Below, piece after piece: positions 1-8,362 of a DNA stretch of 29,122 nt (positions are counted from its first letter, which is position 1; each line of letters opens with the position of its first letter). Position numbers and translations under genes: made by a program. The DNA is from JBEICQ01 sp046297395 (GTDB lineage: Bacteria; Bacteroidota; Bacteroidia; UBA4408): the NCBI GenBank assembly GCA_046297395.1, contig JBKCNM010000062.1, positions 1 through 29,122 of the forward strand. The letters are read 5' to 3'. The notes under the pieces are model-generated. The model did no database searches. It saw only the letters and a list, made by a program, of their open reading frames with translations, and was not told the DNA's origin.

Positions 1-123
1 ATCCTTAACAGCCGCGAAACAGGCATAGTGCAGGAGATAAAAAAACAAAAAGCACGCATCCTCACCGGCTCATTGATCAGTCCCGTTTCACTCCAAAACA
101 TTCAAATCGCAGATGAAAAATAA
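1..123 (+). CDS. 3' end of an unidentified gene (partial)
   Basis: Frame 1 is open from the window edge to a TAA at 121-123, giving 40 residues that begin ILNSRETGIVQEI and end QNIQIADEK. No domain is recognisable in such a short tail. The frame overlaps the next ATG (113) by 11 nt, a spacing typical of translationally coupled genes in one operon, which is the main reason to treat it as a real gene end. It could also be a chance open frame. Confidence 0.4.
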   Translation: MLNSRETGIVQEIKKQKARILTGSLISPVSLQNIQIADEK

Positions 124-817
124 ACACCCCCTCACCCGGCGCAACTTTGTGCGAAACACCACTCTCCTATTGGGTGGCATCTTTGGAGGAATCGCTTATG
201 CTAATTCCCAAACCAAAGAGAAAACCCTTCTGGTTTTTTTAGAAGGAGGAGTAAGAAAAAAAGACATGGAGAATGCCCTTTCCAAAACCGGAATTGCGCA
301 TAAACTGCAAGTGATGAAAATCTCTTGTGATGCAAATTCACTCTGTCACTCCCAGGCCATTTGCAAGCTCTTCTCAGATGTACATCATGTAAATACTTCG
401 CTCTCTCAGATCTTAAAAATGCAGGGATTCCGTGAAAGAGAATCTGCTATTTATGTTAAAAAGAATTTTGAGATTCAAGTTATTTCAGGCTTTGATTGCG
501 CGCATTACAACGATCAGGCATACCATGCATTACTTGAAAGGAGCTCTGAAAAATTGAATCACCTGATACAAAAAGGCATATATAAAAACATCCTTTGCTG
601 CTCCGAGTTTGGAAGAAACGAAAATACAGGCAACCATGATGGATATCCTGATGGATATATTCATCACCACGAAGAAAATGCGCGCGAAACTTTTCTCCTT
701 TTCTACCAAAAAAATGCACAATTGCCTGCTGATGAAAAGCAAGTATCATATACATCCGAAATAAAAAAGTTGATTAACCTCATCAACAGCGAATCCATTT
801 TCATCACAAGCACCTGA
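113..817 (+). CDS. Tat-exported DUF1501/sulfatase-like protein, compact
   Basis: 234 residues. The N-terminus has a twin-arginine signal (TRRNFVR, Arg9-Arg10) followed by a hydrophobic stretch around residues 18-30, so export of a folded protein by Tat is likely. The mature part opens with LLVFLEGG. It later has FDCAHYND, then a helix LNHLIQKGIYKNILCCSEFGR (about residues 147-167 in all). The SEFGR motif, and its placement after a helix and a short strand, resemble DUF1501 proteins of the alkaline-phosphatase/sulfatase superfamily. A His-rich segment (GYIHHHEE) follows. DUF1501 members are usually over 400 residues, so this is either a minimal relative or a protein that has lost its middle. 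Substrate unknown. It overlaps the upstream frame by 11 nt and lies directly before dnaE on the same strand. The assignment is inference from motifs only. Confidence 0.5.
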   Translation: MKNKHPLTRRNFVRNTTLLLGGIFGGIAYANSQTKEKTLLVFLEGGVRKKDMENALSKTGIAHKLQVMKISCDANSLCHSQAICKLFSDVHHVNTSLSQILKMQGFRERESAIYVKKNFEIQVISGFDCAHYNDQAYHALLERSSEKLNHLIQKGIYKNILCCSEFGRNENTGNHDGYPDGYIHHHEENARETFLLFYQKNAQLPADEKQVSYTSEIKKLINLINSESIFITST

Positions 818-893
818 AGCCTAGAGCTCTCCAAGCATCTGGATTGTAAGAAGCTATGACAGCCTGAGATTCGGAACAATCTCACCTGAGAGA
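818..893 (+). other. damaged 5' end of dnaE (N-terminal coding without a start codon)
   Basis: The dnaE frame stays open upstream of the TTG at 894 back to a TAG at 822-824. The residues just before 894, YDSLRFGTISPER, match the conserved beginning of the DnaE PHP domain (family pattern NCHSYYSLRYGTLSPE). No ATG or GTG is in frame after the TAG. The missing beginning seems to continue in another frame from 833: AAG CAT CTG GAT TGT reads K-H-L-D-C, aligning with the usual M-Y-L-N-C. This suggests a one-base shift between TGT (845) and TAT (855), plus loss of the ATG. Seen in sequence: both frames. Inferred: the lesion. Confidence 0.5.
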
Positions 894-3767
894 TTGATAG
901 AACTTGCAATCATCTATAAAGTACAACACCTGGTGCTTATTGACATCAACAATTGTACAGGATTTTTTGACCTGCTCAAACTTGCCAATGCTGCCGGAAT
1001 AAAAGCTACACCCGGAATGGAAATCCGGAATGGAAACGACTGCCTCTATTTTCTGATTGCAAAAAACAACACCGGATTTCAGGAAATCAATCGCTTTGTA
1101 AGTGAATGCCTCATCAGGCAGGAAGACTTTCCGGAGCAGGCTCCTAGGTTGGATGAGGTAGTTGCCATCTATCCAACCGAGAGGCATGCACTTGCACGCA
1201 AGGATGCTTTTATTGCACTTGCTCCGCATGCGTTGAACAAGATGATGGGAAATGCACTGAAAAACAAATTTGAAAAACTGTTCTACTTTCCACTGCTTAC
1301 GCTCGAGGAGCCAAATGATCTCTTATTGCATCATCATCTGAGGTGTATTCAAAACAATTGTTTGCTCAGCATGATGCCTCAAACAGGCAATGCAAACACC
1401 GAAGAAAATCCTGCTTTTCTTCTCTCCGCAGAGAAACGCATTCAAACAGATGAAAAATATTTTTTGAACTACCTGCATACACTTTCCTCTGTATCTTTTG
1501 ATTTTATTTTTCGCAGCAACAAAAACAAAGCGATTTTTTCCGGTTCAGGAACGGAAGACAAACAACAACTGGAAAGTCTCTGCCTGCAAGGCCTGGAAAA
1601 AAGGTATGGAAAAGGAAATAAAGATGCATTAAATCGATTGTACCATGAATTGGATATCATCGAAAAACTTGATTTCAATGCCTATTTTTTAATTACGCAT
1701 GATATAGTGAGTTTCGCCAGGCACCGCAACTTTTATCATGTAGGCAGGGGTAGCGGTGCCAATAGCATTGCAGCCTATTGCCTGGGAATTACTGATGTAG
1801 ATCCCATCGAACTAGACCTGTATTTTGAGCGATTTCTCAACCCTAAACGCAGTTCTCCCCCGGACTTTGATATAGACTTTTCATGGAAAGAAAGAGATGA
1901 AGTCCTTCACTATATTTTTGATAAGTACACCTATAGATATGCCGCCCTTTTGGGAACCATCAGTACCTTTAAAGACAGCAGCCCGATAAGAGAGTTAGGA
2001 AAAGTAGCGGGACTGCCAAAACAGGAAATAGATATCCTTGCCGATAATCCCCTACAAGAACCCGGAAATGCCCTTGCACAAAAAGTATTGCAACTTTCAT
2101 CTCGCCTGCAATCTTTTCCGAATCACCTGAGTATCCATGCCGGAGGTGTGCTCATCAGCGAAGAACCCATCTATGCATACAGCGCTACACACATGCCGCC
2201 CAAGGGATTTCCAACCGTACAGTGGGATATGTATATCGCTGAAGACATCGGCTTTGAAAAATTCGACATCCTCAGCCAAAGAGGAATCGGCCACATTAAA
2301 GAAGCAGCGCTCATCATCAAAGAAAATTGTGGAATGGATGTAGATGTGCATCGAATTGAAGAATTTAAGCAAGATGCAGCCATAAAAAAACAACTTCGTT
2401 CAGCAGATACGATTGGTTGCTTTTATATTGAGAGTCCTGCCATGCGCGGACTGCTGCAAAAATTACACTGCTCAGACTATCTAACACTGGTAGCAGCAAG
2501 CTCGATTATTCGTCCGGGTGTATCCGGATCGGGCATGATGCAGGCTTATATTGAAAGGCATAACCGGCCTGATTCATTTTCTTACCTGCATCCGGTAATG
2601 AAAGAACAACTGGGTGAAACATATGGCATCATGGTTTATCAGGAAGATGTATTGAAGGTATGTCATCATTTTGCCGGACTCGATCTTGCAGATGCGGATG
2701 TGCTGCGTCGTGCCATGAGCGGGAAATATCGTTCGAAGACGGAGTTCCTGAAAATCACCGAAAAATTCTTTACAAACTGCCGTGCAAAAGGGTATCCTGA
2801 TTCACTTGCTGCAGAAGTATGGCGTCAGATAGAATCCTTTGCGGGATATAGTTTTTCCAAAGCGCATTCGGCAAGTTTTGCCGCCGAGAGTTTTCAGAGT
2901 TTATATCTCAAAACTTATTTTCCGAGAGAGTTTATGGTAGCCGTGATTAACAATTTCGGTGGATTTTACCGTACATGGGTATACATTACGGAGGCAACAA
3001 AGGCAGGTGCAGAAATGGCATTGCCTTGCGTAAACAACTCTCGTTTACATACATGTATAAAGGAAAAAAAAATCTGGCTTGGTTTCATTCATATCGAATC
3101 ATTGCGGCATGGCCTTATCGAAAAATTATTGGAGAGCCGCGAGCGACTTGGTCCTTTTGTATCCCTTGAAGATTTTATTGATCGTACCGGAGCGGCTGCA
3201 GAACAGATGCAGATTCTTATTCGTACAGGGGCTCTGCGTTTTACCGGCAGCTCCAAAGAGTCTCTGCTCTGGCAGGCATACAGCTATATAAACCGGAGAG
3301 GGCACGCGCAGGTGCATGACAAACTTTTTCCGGTGAGCACAAAAAAGTACAGCCTTCCCGCATTTGAAAAAAACCTGCTATGCGATGCCTATGATGAAAT
3401 TGAACTGCTGGGCTTTTCTATCAGCATGGATGATTTTGATCTCCTTCGCACACCTGTGAGAGAGCCTTTAAAAGCCCCTGACCTGAAACAACACTTGGGG
3501 CAAGAAGTGCGCATCATGGGCTTGCTCGTTACCTGGAAACCGGTGCGCACATCCAAAGGAGAAAACATGTGCTTTGGCACATTTTATGACTCGGAAAAAA
3601 ACTTTTTTGATACGGTGCATTTTCCGCAGGTCTTCAGAGAATATCCATTAAGCGGAAAAGGCGTCTACCTGATCAAAGGAAAAGTGAGCGAGTCGTTCGG
3701 CCAGTTTACCATTGAGGTGAGCAGGATTGCCAAGCTTCCGCTCAAGCCTGATCCGAGAAATGAATGA
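894..3767 (+). CDS. dnaE: DNA polymerase III alpha subunit, short DnaE type
   Basis: C-family replicative or translesion DNA polymerase. Numbering from the TTG at 894: a PHP domain fills roughly the first 230 residues (HLVLIDINN, ATPGMEIRNG). The palm follows with HVGRGSGANSIAAY and the catalytic motif PDFDIDF at 323-329; D326 and D328 are the likely metal ligands. The third acidic residue is D458 in FEKFDILS. The fingers include GYSFSKAHSASFA. A C-terminal OB fold starts near residue 870 (EVRIMGLLVTW) and the protein ends soon after. At about 980 residues including the upstream part it is shorter than the main Bacteroidota DnaE (about 1,200 or more), fitting the second, DnaE2/ImuC-like copy often linked to mutagenic repair. 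No ImuB or Y-family polymerase is visible here. The true start is uncertain: homology begins upstream of 894 without a start codon. It converges on parE. Confidence 0.88.
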   Translation: MIELAIIYKVQHLVLIDINNCTGFFDLLKLANAAGIKATPGMEIRNGNDCLYFLIAKNNTGFQEINRFVSECLIRQEDFPEQAPRLDEVVAIYPTERHALARKDAFIALAPHALNKMMGNALKNKFEKLFYFPLLTLEEPNDLLLHHHLRCIQNNCLLSMMPQTGNANTEENPAFLLSAEKRIQTDEKYFLNYLHTLSSVSFDFIFRSNKNKAIFSGSGTEDKQQLESLCLQGLEKRYGKGNKDALNRLYHELDIIEKLDFNAYFLITHDIVSFARHRNFYHVGRGSGANSIAAYCLGITDVDPIELDLYFERFLNPKRSSPPDFDIDFSWKERDEVLHYIFDKYTYRYAALLGTISTFKDSSPIRELGKVAGLPKQEIDILADNPLQEPGNALAQKVLQLSSRLQSFPNHLSIHAGGVLISEEPIYAYSATHMPPKGFPTVQWDMYIAEDIGFEKFDILSQRGIGHIKEAALIIKENCGMDVDVHRIEEFKQDAAIKKQLRSADTIGCFYIESPAMRGLLQKLHCSDYLTLVAASSIIRPGVSGSGMMQAYIERHNRPDSFSYLHPVMKEQLGETYGIMVYQEDVLKVCHHFAGLDLADADVLRRAMSGKYRSKTEFLKITEKFFTNCRAKGYPDSLAAEVWRQIESFAGYSFSKAHSASFAAESFQSLYLKTYFPREFMVAVINNFGGFYRTWVYITEATKAGAEMALPCVNNSRLHTCIKEKKIWLGFIHIESLRHGLIEKLLESRERLGPFVSLEDFIDRTGAAAEQMQILIRTGALRFTGSSKESLLWQAYSYINRRGHAQVHDKLFPVSTKKYSLPAFEKNLLCDAYDEIELLGFSISMDDFDLLRTPVREPLKAPDLKQHLGQEVRIMGLLVTWKPVRTSKGENMCFGTFYDSEKNFFDTVHFPQVFREYPLSGKGVYLIKGKVSESFGQFTIEVSRIAKLPLKPDPRNE

Positions 3768-3815
3768 TTTGACCAAATAACTTCTCTCTTACATAGAGGC
3801 AAAATATTCGATTAA

Positions 3816-3835
3816 ACAAGCAACAGACAGCTTGT
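3816..3835. terminator. weak hairpin between convergent dnaE and parE
   Basis: The 95-bp gap between the two convergent stop codons contains a perfect 6-bp inverted repeat, ACAAGC / GCTTGT, with an 8-nt loop. There is no clear T-tract on either side, so it is a poor intrinsic terminator. Nothing else is visible in the gap. Confidence 0.2.
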
Positions 3836-3862
3836 GATCATTGGAAAGTGCTACAAAAAAAC

Positions 3863-5713
3863 TTAAACCACTACCGGCTCAGGTTCCTTTTCAATGCGCA
3901 GGTTGCCGATGATAAATTCCTGTCGTGCAGGTGTATTTTTTCCCATGTAATACGAAAGGATATCATCCAGGCTGGTATTGCGGTCTATCAATACCGGCTC
4001 AAGACGCATGTCCTTCCCGATAAAGTGTTTGAATTCATCAGGAGAAATTTCACCCAGCCCTTTAAAGCGGGTAATTTCGGGTTTAGGTGAGAGGTCATGA
4101 ATGGCATTCACCCTTTCCTGTTCATTGTAACAATACCTGGTTTCTTTCTTGTTTCTTACGCGAAAAAGGGGGGTTTGCAAAATATACACATGACCATTTT
4201 TAATCAGGTCAGGAAAGAACTGAAGAAAAAAAGTGAGCATGAGCAAACGGATATGCATGCCGTCTACATCTGCATCAGTAGCAATCACAATATTGTTGTA
4301 TCGAAGATCATCCAAACCATCTTCAATATTTAGTGCACTCTGCAACAAATTGAATTCTTCATTTTCATACACAACTTTTTTAGTAAGACCATAACAGTTA
4401 AGGGGTTTTCCTTTTAAACTAAAAACAGCCTGTGTAAGCACATCGCGTGATTTGGTGATGCTTCCGCTTGCAGAATCGCCCTCGGTAATAAACAGCGTGG
4501 ATTCCAGTTTGCGTGGATCGGAACTATTGAAATGTATTTTGCAATCCCTGAGTTTTCGGTTGTGCAGACTGGCTTTTTTTGCACGCTCACGAGCCAATTT
4601 GCGGATACCCGAAAGCTCTTTCCGTTCTTTTTCCGACTGGATGATTTTTTGCAAAAGCAAATCGGCAGTTTCCGGATTTTTATGCAAATAATTATCCAAC
4701 TCCTGCTTAACAAAATCACCAATAAAACGGCGGATACTCGGTCCTCCCGGTGCAATGTCCTGTGAACCTAATTTGGTTTTGGTCTGAGACTCAAACACCG
4801 GCTCCTGCACCTTGATGCTGATGGCAGCCACAATGCTGGTGCGAATATCTGATGCATCAAAATCTTTCTTATAAAAATCCCTCACTGTTTTTACGAGCGC
4901 CTCTCTGAATGCCCCCTGATGTGTTCCACCTTGTGTGGTGTGCTGACCATTTACGAATGAATAGTATTCTTCTCCATATTGGGAACCATGTGTAAAAGCA
5001 ATTTCAATATCATTCCCTCTGAGGTGAATAAGTGGGTAAAGAATATTGCCACTGAGATTGCGCGACAATAAATCGTGCAATCCTTTTTCCGATACATAAG
5101 GTTTGCCATTGTACTCAAGAATTAGACCTGTATTCAGATAAGCATAATTCCAGATCATCTGCTCCAGATACTCATGCATAAAATGAAAGTTACCGAAAAT
5201 GGCATCATCAGGCATAAATGTTACACAGGTTCCATCTTTCTCGTGGGTAGAGGCAACAGGAGCATCCTTCACCAATTGCCCTCTTTTAAATTCGGCCGTT
5301 TTTATTTTTCCTTCTCTGGCAGATTGGATTCGAAATGAAGCGGAGAGTGCATTTACTGCCTTTGTACCAACACCGTTCAAGCCCACTGATTTCTTAAAAA
5401 CCTCAGAATCGTATTTGGCTCCGGTATTGATTTTGGATACGCAATCAATCACTTTACCCAATGGAATACCTCTTCCAAAATCTCTGATGCTCACCGCTTT
5501 TTCCCTCACAGTTATCTCAATCTTCTTGCCATAGCCCATCACATACTCATCTATGCAATTGTCGATTACTTCCTTGATCAGAATATAAATACCATCATCG
5601 TGAGAAGTTCCATCTCCCAGCTTACCAATATACATGCCGGGACGAAGACGGATATGTTCTTTCCAATCAAGCGAGCGGATGCTGTCGTCGTTATATGCGT
5701 TTTGTTTTGCCAT
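3863..5713 (-). CDS. parE: DNA topoisomerase IV subunit B
   Basis: 616 residues; ATPase subunit of the type IIA topoisomerase that decatenates daughter chromosomes, partner of ParC. The GHKL ATPase domain has RPGMYIG (24-30), E48 and N52 in KEVIDN, DFGRGIP (78-84) and GLNGVGTKAVNALS (111-124). The transducer carries HTTQGGTHQGAFREAL (258-273) and the QTK loop near 310-312. The TOPRIM domain has EGDSASG (411-417) and DADVDG (480-485). The ending YYMGKNTPARQEFI with NLRIE is typical of ParE rather than GyrB, and the length fits Bacteroidota ParE. GyrB is the main alternative. It is the last gene of the ompA-like/rdgB/parE operon, starting 3 nt after the rdgB stop. parC is not next to it; the neighbour beyond is the convergent dnaE. 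Confidence 0.92.
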   Translation of the reverse strand: MAKQNAYNDDSIRSLDWKEHIRLRPGMYIGKLGDGTSHDDGIYILIKEVIDNCIDEYVMGYGKKIEITVREKAVSIRDFGRGIPLGKVIDCVSKINTGAKYDSEVFKKSVGLNGVGTKAVNALSASFRIQSAREGKIKTAEFKRGQLVKDAPVASTHEKDGTCVTFMPDDAIFGNFHFMHEYLEQMIWNYAYLNTGLILEYNGKPYVSEKGLHDLLSRNLSGNILYPLIHLRGNDIEIAFTHGSQYGEEYYSFVNGQHTTQGGTHQGAFREALVKTVRDFYKKDFDASDIRTSIVAAISIKVQEPVFESQTKTKLGSQDIAPGGPSIRRFIGDFVKQELDNYLHKNPETADLLLQKIIQSEKERKELSGIRKLARERAKKASLHNRKLRDCKIHFNSSDPRKLESTLFITEGDSASGSITKSRDVLTQAVFSLKGKPLNCYGLTKKVVYENEEFNLLQSALNIEDGLDDLRYNNIVIATDADVDGMHIRLLMLTFFLQFFPDLIKNGHVYILQTPLFRVRNKKETRYCYNEQERVNAIHDLSPKPEITRFKGLGEISPDEFKHFIGKDMRLEPVLIDRNTSLDDILSYYMGKNTPARQEFIIGNLRIEKEPEPVVV

Positions 5714-5716
5714 TAT

Positions 5717-6319
5717 CTATTTGATTTTTTGTTTGTACCATTCAGAAAAAGCCCGCATGGCATGAGCCCTGTGGCTGATTTGATTTTTTTCTTCAGCGTA
5801 CATTTCTGCAAATGTATGTTTATATCCTGCCGGAATAAACAAGGAATCATAACCAAATCCATCTTTGCCCGCTTCTTTGAGAGCAATCGATCCGGATACT
5901 GCTCCCACAAAATACTCTTCTGTATCCGCATCGATGTAACAAAGCACACAAACAAACCTGGCCGTGCGTCGGATATCAGTCTGCATGACCTCCAAAAGTT
6001 TCTTGCGATTTTCGCTGTCTGAGGCAGCATGCCCGGCATATCGTGCAGAGTAGATTCCGGGGCTGTTACACAAAGAAATCACCTCTAAACCTGAATCATC
6101 TGCAAGGGAAGGCATACCCGATTTCGAATAAGCTTCCATCGCTTTTATTCTTGCGTTTTGCAGATAGGTTATTCCCGTCTCATCAGGGAAAGTAGAAATA
6201 CCTGCATGCTTTAAGTCAATAAAGGTTATCGGCAATCGCAAATCATAGGCAATGTCATTAAACTCACTTAATTTATGATGATTGCCGGTGGCAAGCAGTA
6301 TTTTTTTTTCAGCAGGCAT
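5717..6319 (-). CDS. rdgB: XTP/dITP diphosphatase (non-canonical purine NTP pyrophosphatase, HAM1/RdgB)
   Basis: 200 residues, the normal family length. The enzyme hydrolyses dITP, XTP and ITP to monophosphate and pyrophosphate and keeps deaminated purines out of DNA and RNA; it is cytosolic and Mg-dependent. Family motifs in order: the nucleotide-binding ATGNHHK (10-16), the catalytic segment LADDSGLEV (72-80), PGIYSARYAG (87-96), the base-recognition motif GFGYDSLF (154-161), FAEM (170-173) and KNQISHRAHA (178-187). The ATG overlaps the upstream gene's TGA by one base (TGATG), so translational coupling is likely. The stop lies 3 nt before parE. Codons 4-7 contain a run of nine A residues, a possible slippage site. 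Confidence 0.95.
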   Translation of the reverse strand: MPAEKKILLATGNHHKLSEFNDIAYDLRLPITFIDLKHAGISTFPDETGITYLQNARIKAMEAYSKSGMPSLADDSGLEVISLCNSPGIYSARYAGHAASDSENRKKLLEVMQTDIRRTARFVCVLCYIDADTEEYFVGAVSGSIALKEAGKDGFGYDSLFIPAGYKHTFAEMYAEEKNQISHRAHAMRAFSEWYKQKIK

Positions 6320-8298
6320 CAGTTGGGTAGAATGTAAAACTCTGTTCTTCTGTTCCGGTTTCTTCCTTCTTCGGTTTCATTGGATACAAGAGGTACCTTA
6401 TCGCCAAAACCTTTGAAAGATATCTGTTTGTTTGAAATTCCTTTGGTCAGGAGATACGAATATACAGCAAATGCCCTGTCCGTAGAAAGTGCAAGATTAT
6501 CTGCCGGGTTGCCCCGATTGTCGGTATGCCCTCGTATTTCTACCTTTAAGTCGGATTGATTACCCAGATAATCTGCAAAAGCATCAAGGATATACTTGCT
6601 TTCCTCCAGCAATTCAGATGCATTTATCGCATAATTGATATTATCCATTCGGAATGCTTTTCCCTTCTCTGCTTTTTCCAAGGTTTTGGTTCCTGTTTGT
6701 ATGACGGGACTTGCATCCAACTCTGAGGATTTCACCAGCATGCTGTTGAATGCAGCACCCGGTGCAACAAAACTCACCACCGCATCTTCATTTTTCTCCA
6801 GTGTGTAAATCCCTGCATACCCTCCGGTGAGTGAATCTACATCTATGCGCGTAATTTTTTTTGATTTCACACCCTTTATTTCAATATGTGTTTTTGCAAG
6901 TGGCAGCGCATCCGCAGCAAGATTGCCCTTTAACAGCAATACCTTTTCAGGCCTTGCCTCAGGATATAAATCAAAAGAGAATACATCCCATCCTCCGGCA
7001 CCTTTTCCTCTTAGCTTGCTGCTGGAAAAGTACCCTTTTTTGCCATCGAGACTCACAAAAAAACCCGCTTCATCTTCCGGTGTGTTGATGGGATATCCCA
7101 GGTTCAGCGGTTTCTTGAAGGCTCCTGATGAATCTGTTTTAATATAAAATACATCATATCCGCCCAAACCAATATGTCCGTCGGAAGAGAAGTAAAGCGT
7201 CTTGCTATCGGAATGGATAAAAGGTGACTTTTCATTCTTGTCTGTATTTATTTCCGGCCCCAGCCGCTTTGCCTTGCTCCATTTTCCATCTTCTTTTTTC
7301 AGAGAGTAATATATATCCATGCCTTTACTTCCTTCCCTTGCTGATGCAAAATAGAGGCTGTTTCCATCCCCTGACAAAGTGGGTTGAGATTCCCATCCAT
7401 CAGCAGTATTCACGGAATCACCAAGATTGAAAAAATCGGACCATACACCCTCTTTCATGGTACTGCCATACAAATCGCAATTCACTTTGCCATTCTTATT
7501 TTGCTTGCAGATAGTCACTATCAGTTGCTGGTTGTTGAGTGCAAATGTTACGCCCCCATAGCCTTCCCCGGGAGCATTAAAAGGTGCATCAAGAGCTTTC
7601 GGCGGATTGTACACTTCACCATCTTTACTTGCGCAATAAAACTCTTCTACCTGTCTGGGCGTTAATTCATTTCTTCCCTGCTTTGTGTAACGACGCGTAT
7701 AGTACAACATGCTGTTGTCGGGCGTTAACATGGGTAAAAACTCATCTTCATAAGTATTCACAGCACTTACAGATTGAGGACTAAATGGGACAGGCTTTGC
7801 ATAGACCTCAGCAAGGAATGACGCCAAGGGTTTGATCTTTTCTGCATCACTCCATTCTTTTTCATCCTTTGCATCCTCATGCTTCAGATAAACCTGCAGG
7901 TAATCATTGCATTGGGCATATAATTTTTTCGAAAATGCAATTTTCCCCAAAAGATAATACACCCTTGCGTTGTAAAAAGGACAGATCTCAATGGCATTTA
8001 AAAAATATTTTTCTGCCGTGAGATATCCGTTTCCCTCCGTTTGTGCGAGCATTACATAGGCATTTCCCAGGGCATACCAGGCAGAAGCAAACTGCGGGTC
8101 TTCTTCTGTGGCTTGTTTTAAAAAAGCGATGCGGCGATGGATGTCAAAATTCCTATTATCAAGCCCCTTTTCCATCAGCTTAACGGACTGTTTTGATGGA
8201 GTTTCCTCACAACGCTGGGCATGCATGTTTAACGGAACAAGCCACCCTAAAAAAGCCAACAGTAAGCGTGCTGATTTACCTTCCTCTAACATCACCAT
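6319..8298 (-). CDS. PorE-like outer-membrane protein: TPR, beta-propeller, CRD, OmpA
   Basis: About 659 residues from the ATG at 8298; an ATG at 8292 is equally possible. The frame can be extended to a TTG at 8307 but the ATGs are preferred. A signal peptide (LLLAFLGWLV then NMHAQ) precedes TPR-like helices (ASAWYALGNAYVMLA, NARVYYLLGKIAF). Next are PD40/WD40-like blades (DEFLPMLTPDNSMLYYT, ESQPTLSGDGNSLYFAS, KSPFIHSDSKTLYFSS, EAGFFVSLDGKKGYFSS), a carboxypeptidase-regulatory-like domain (VLLLKGNLAADALPL) and a C-terminal OmpA peptidoglycan-binding domain (EIRGHTDNRGN, NLALSTDRA, NRNRRTEF). This is the domain order described for Porphyromonas PorE, which ties the T9SS to peptidoglycan, but Bacteroidota carry many such paralogs. 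First gene of the operon with rdgB and parE. It begins just after the terminator of the giant gene, so its promoter is not obvious. Confidence 0.85.
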   Translation of the reverse strand: MVMLEEGKSARLLLAFLGWLVPLNMHAQRCEETPSKQSVKLMEKGLDNRNFDIHRRIAFLKQATEEDPQFASAWYALGNAYVMLAQTEGNGYLTAEKYFLNAIEICPFYNARVYYLLGKIAFSKKLYAQCNDYLQVYLKHEDAKDEKEWSDAEKIKPLASFLAEVYAKPVPFSPQSVSAVNTYEDEFLPMLTPDNSMLYYTRRYTKQGRNELTPRQVEEFYCASKDGEVYNPPKALDAPFNAPGEGYGGVTFALNNQQLIVTICKQNKNGKVNCDLYGSTMKEGVWSDFFNLGDSVNTADGWESQPTLSGDGNSLYFASAREGSKGMDIYYSLKKEDGKWSKAKRLGPEINTDKNEKSPFIHSDSKTLYFSSDGHIGLGGYDVFYIKTDSSGAFKKPLNLGYPINTPEDEAGFFVSLDGKKGYFSSSKLRGKGAGGWDVFSFDLYPEARPEKVLLLKGNLAADALPLAKTHIEIKGVKSKKITRIDVDSLTGGYAGIYTLEKNEDAVVSFVAPGAAFNSMLVKSSELDASPVIQTGTKTLEKAEKGKAFRMDNINYAINASELLEESKYILDAFADYLGNQSDLKVEIRGHTDNRGNPADNLALSTDRAFAVYSYLLTKGISNKQISFKGFGDKVPLVSNETEEGRNRNRRTEFYILPN

Positions 8299-8312
8299 GA
8301 AGCACAAAAATA

Positions 8313-8342
8313 AAAAGCCGCAGAACGGAGTCTGCGGCTTTT
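8313..8342 (-). terminator. strong intrinsic terminator of the giant gene
   Basis: Perfect 12-bp inverted repeat (AAAAGCCGCAGA / TCTGCGGCTTTT) with a 6-nt loop. On the minus strand it is followed by TTTTTATTTTT. It sits about 20 nt past the stop of the 14.5-kb gene and about 14 nt before the ATG of the ompA-like gene. Confidence 0.85.
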
Positions 8343-8362
8343 GTAAAAGTTTTTACAATATT

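Noticed and set aside
8298..8307. TTG at 8307 as the start of the ompA-like gene
   Set aside because: Two ATG codons follow at 8298 and 8292, both still upstream of the signal-peptide core, and the TTG lies in the terminator T-tract.
8305..8312. TATTTTTG on the minus strand as a -7 element for the ompA-like gene
   Set aside because: It lies in the T-tract of the terminator and ends only 6 nt before the ATG, so it would give a leaderless transcript. No -33 element is present in the stem upstream.
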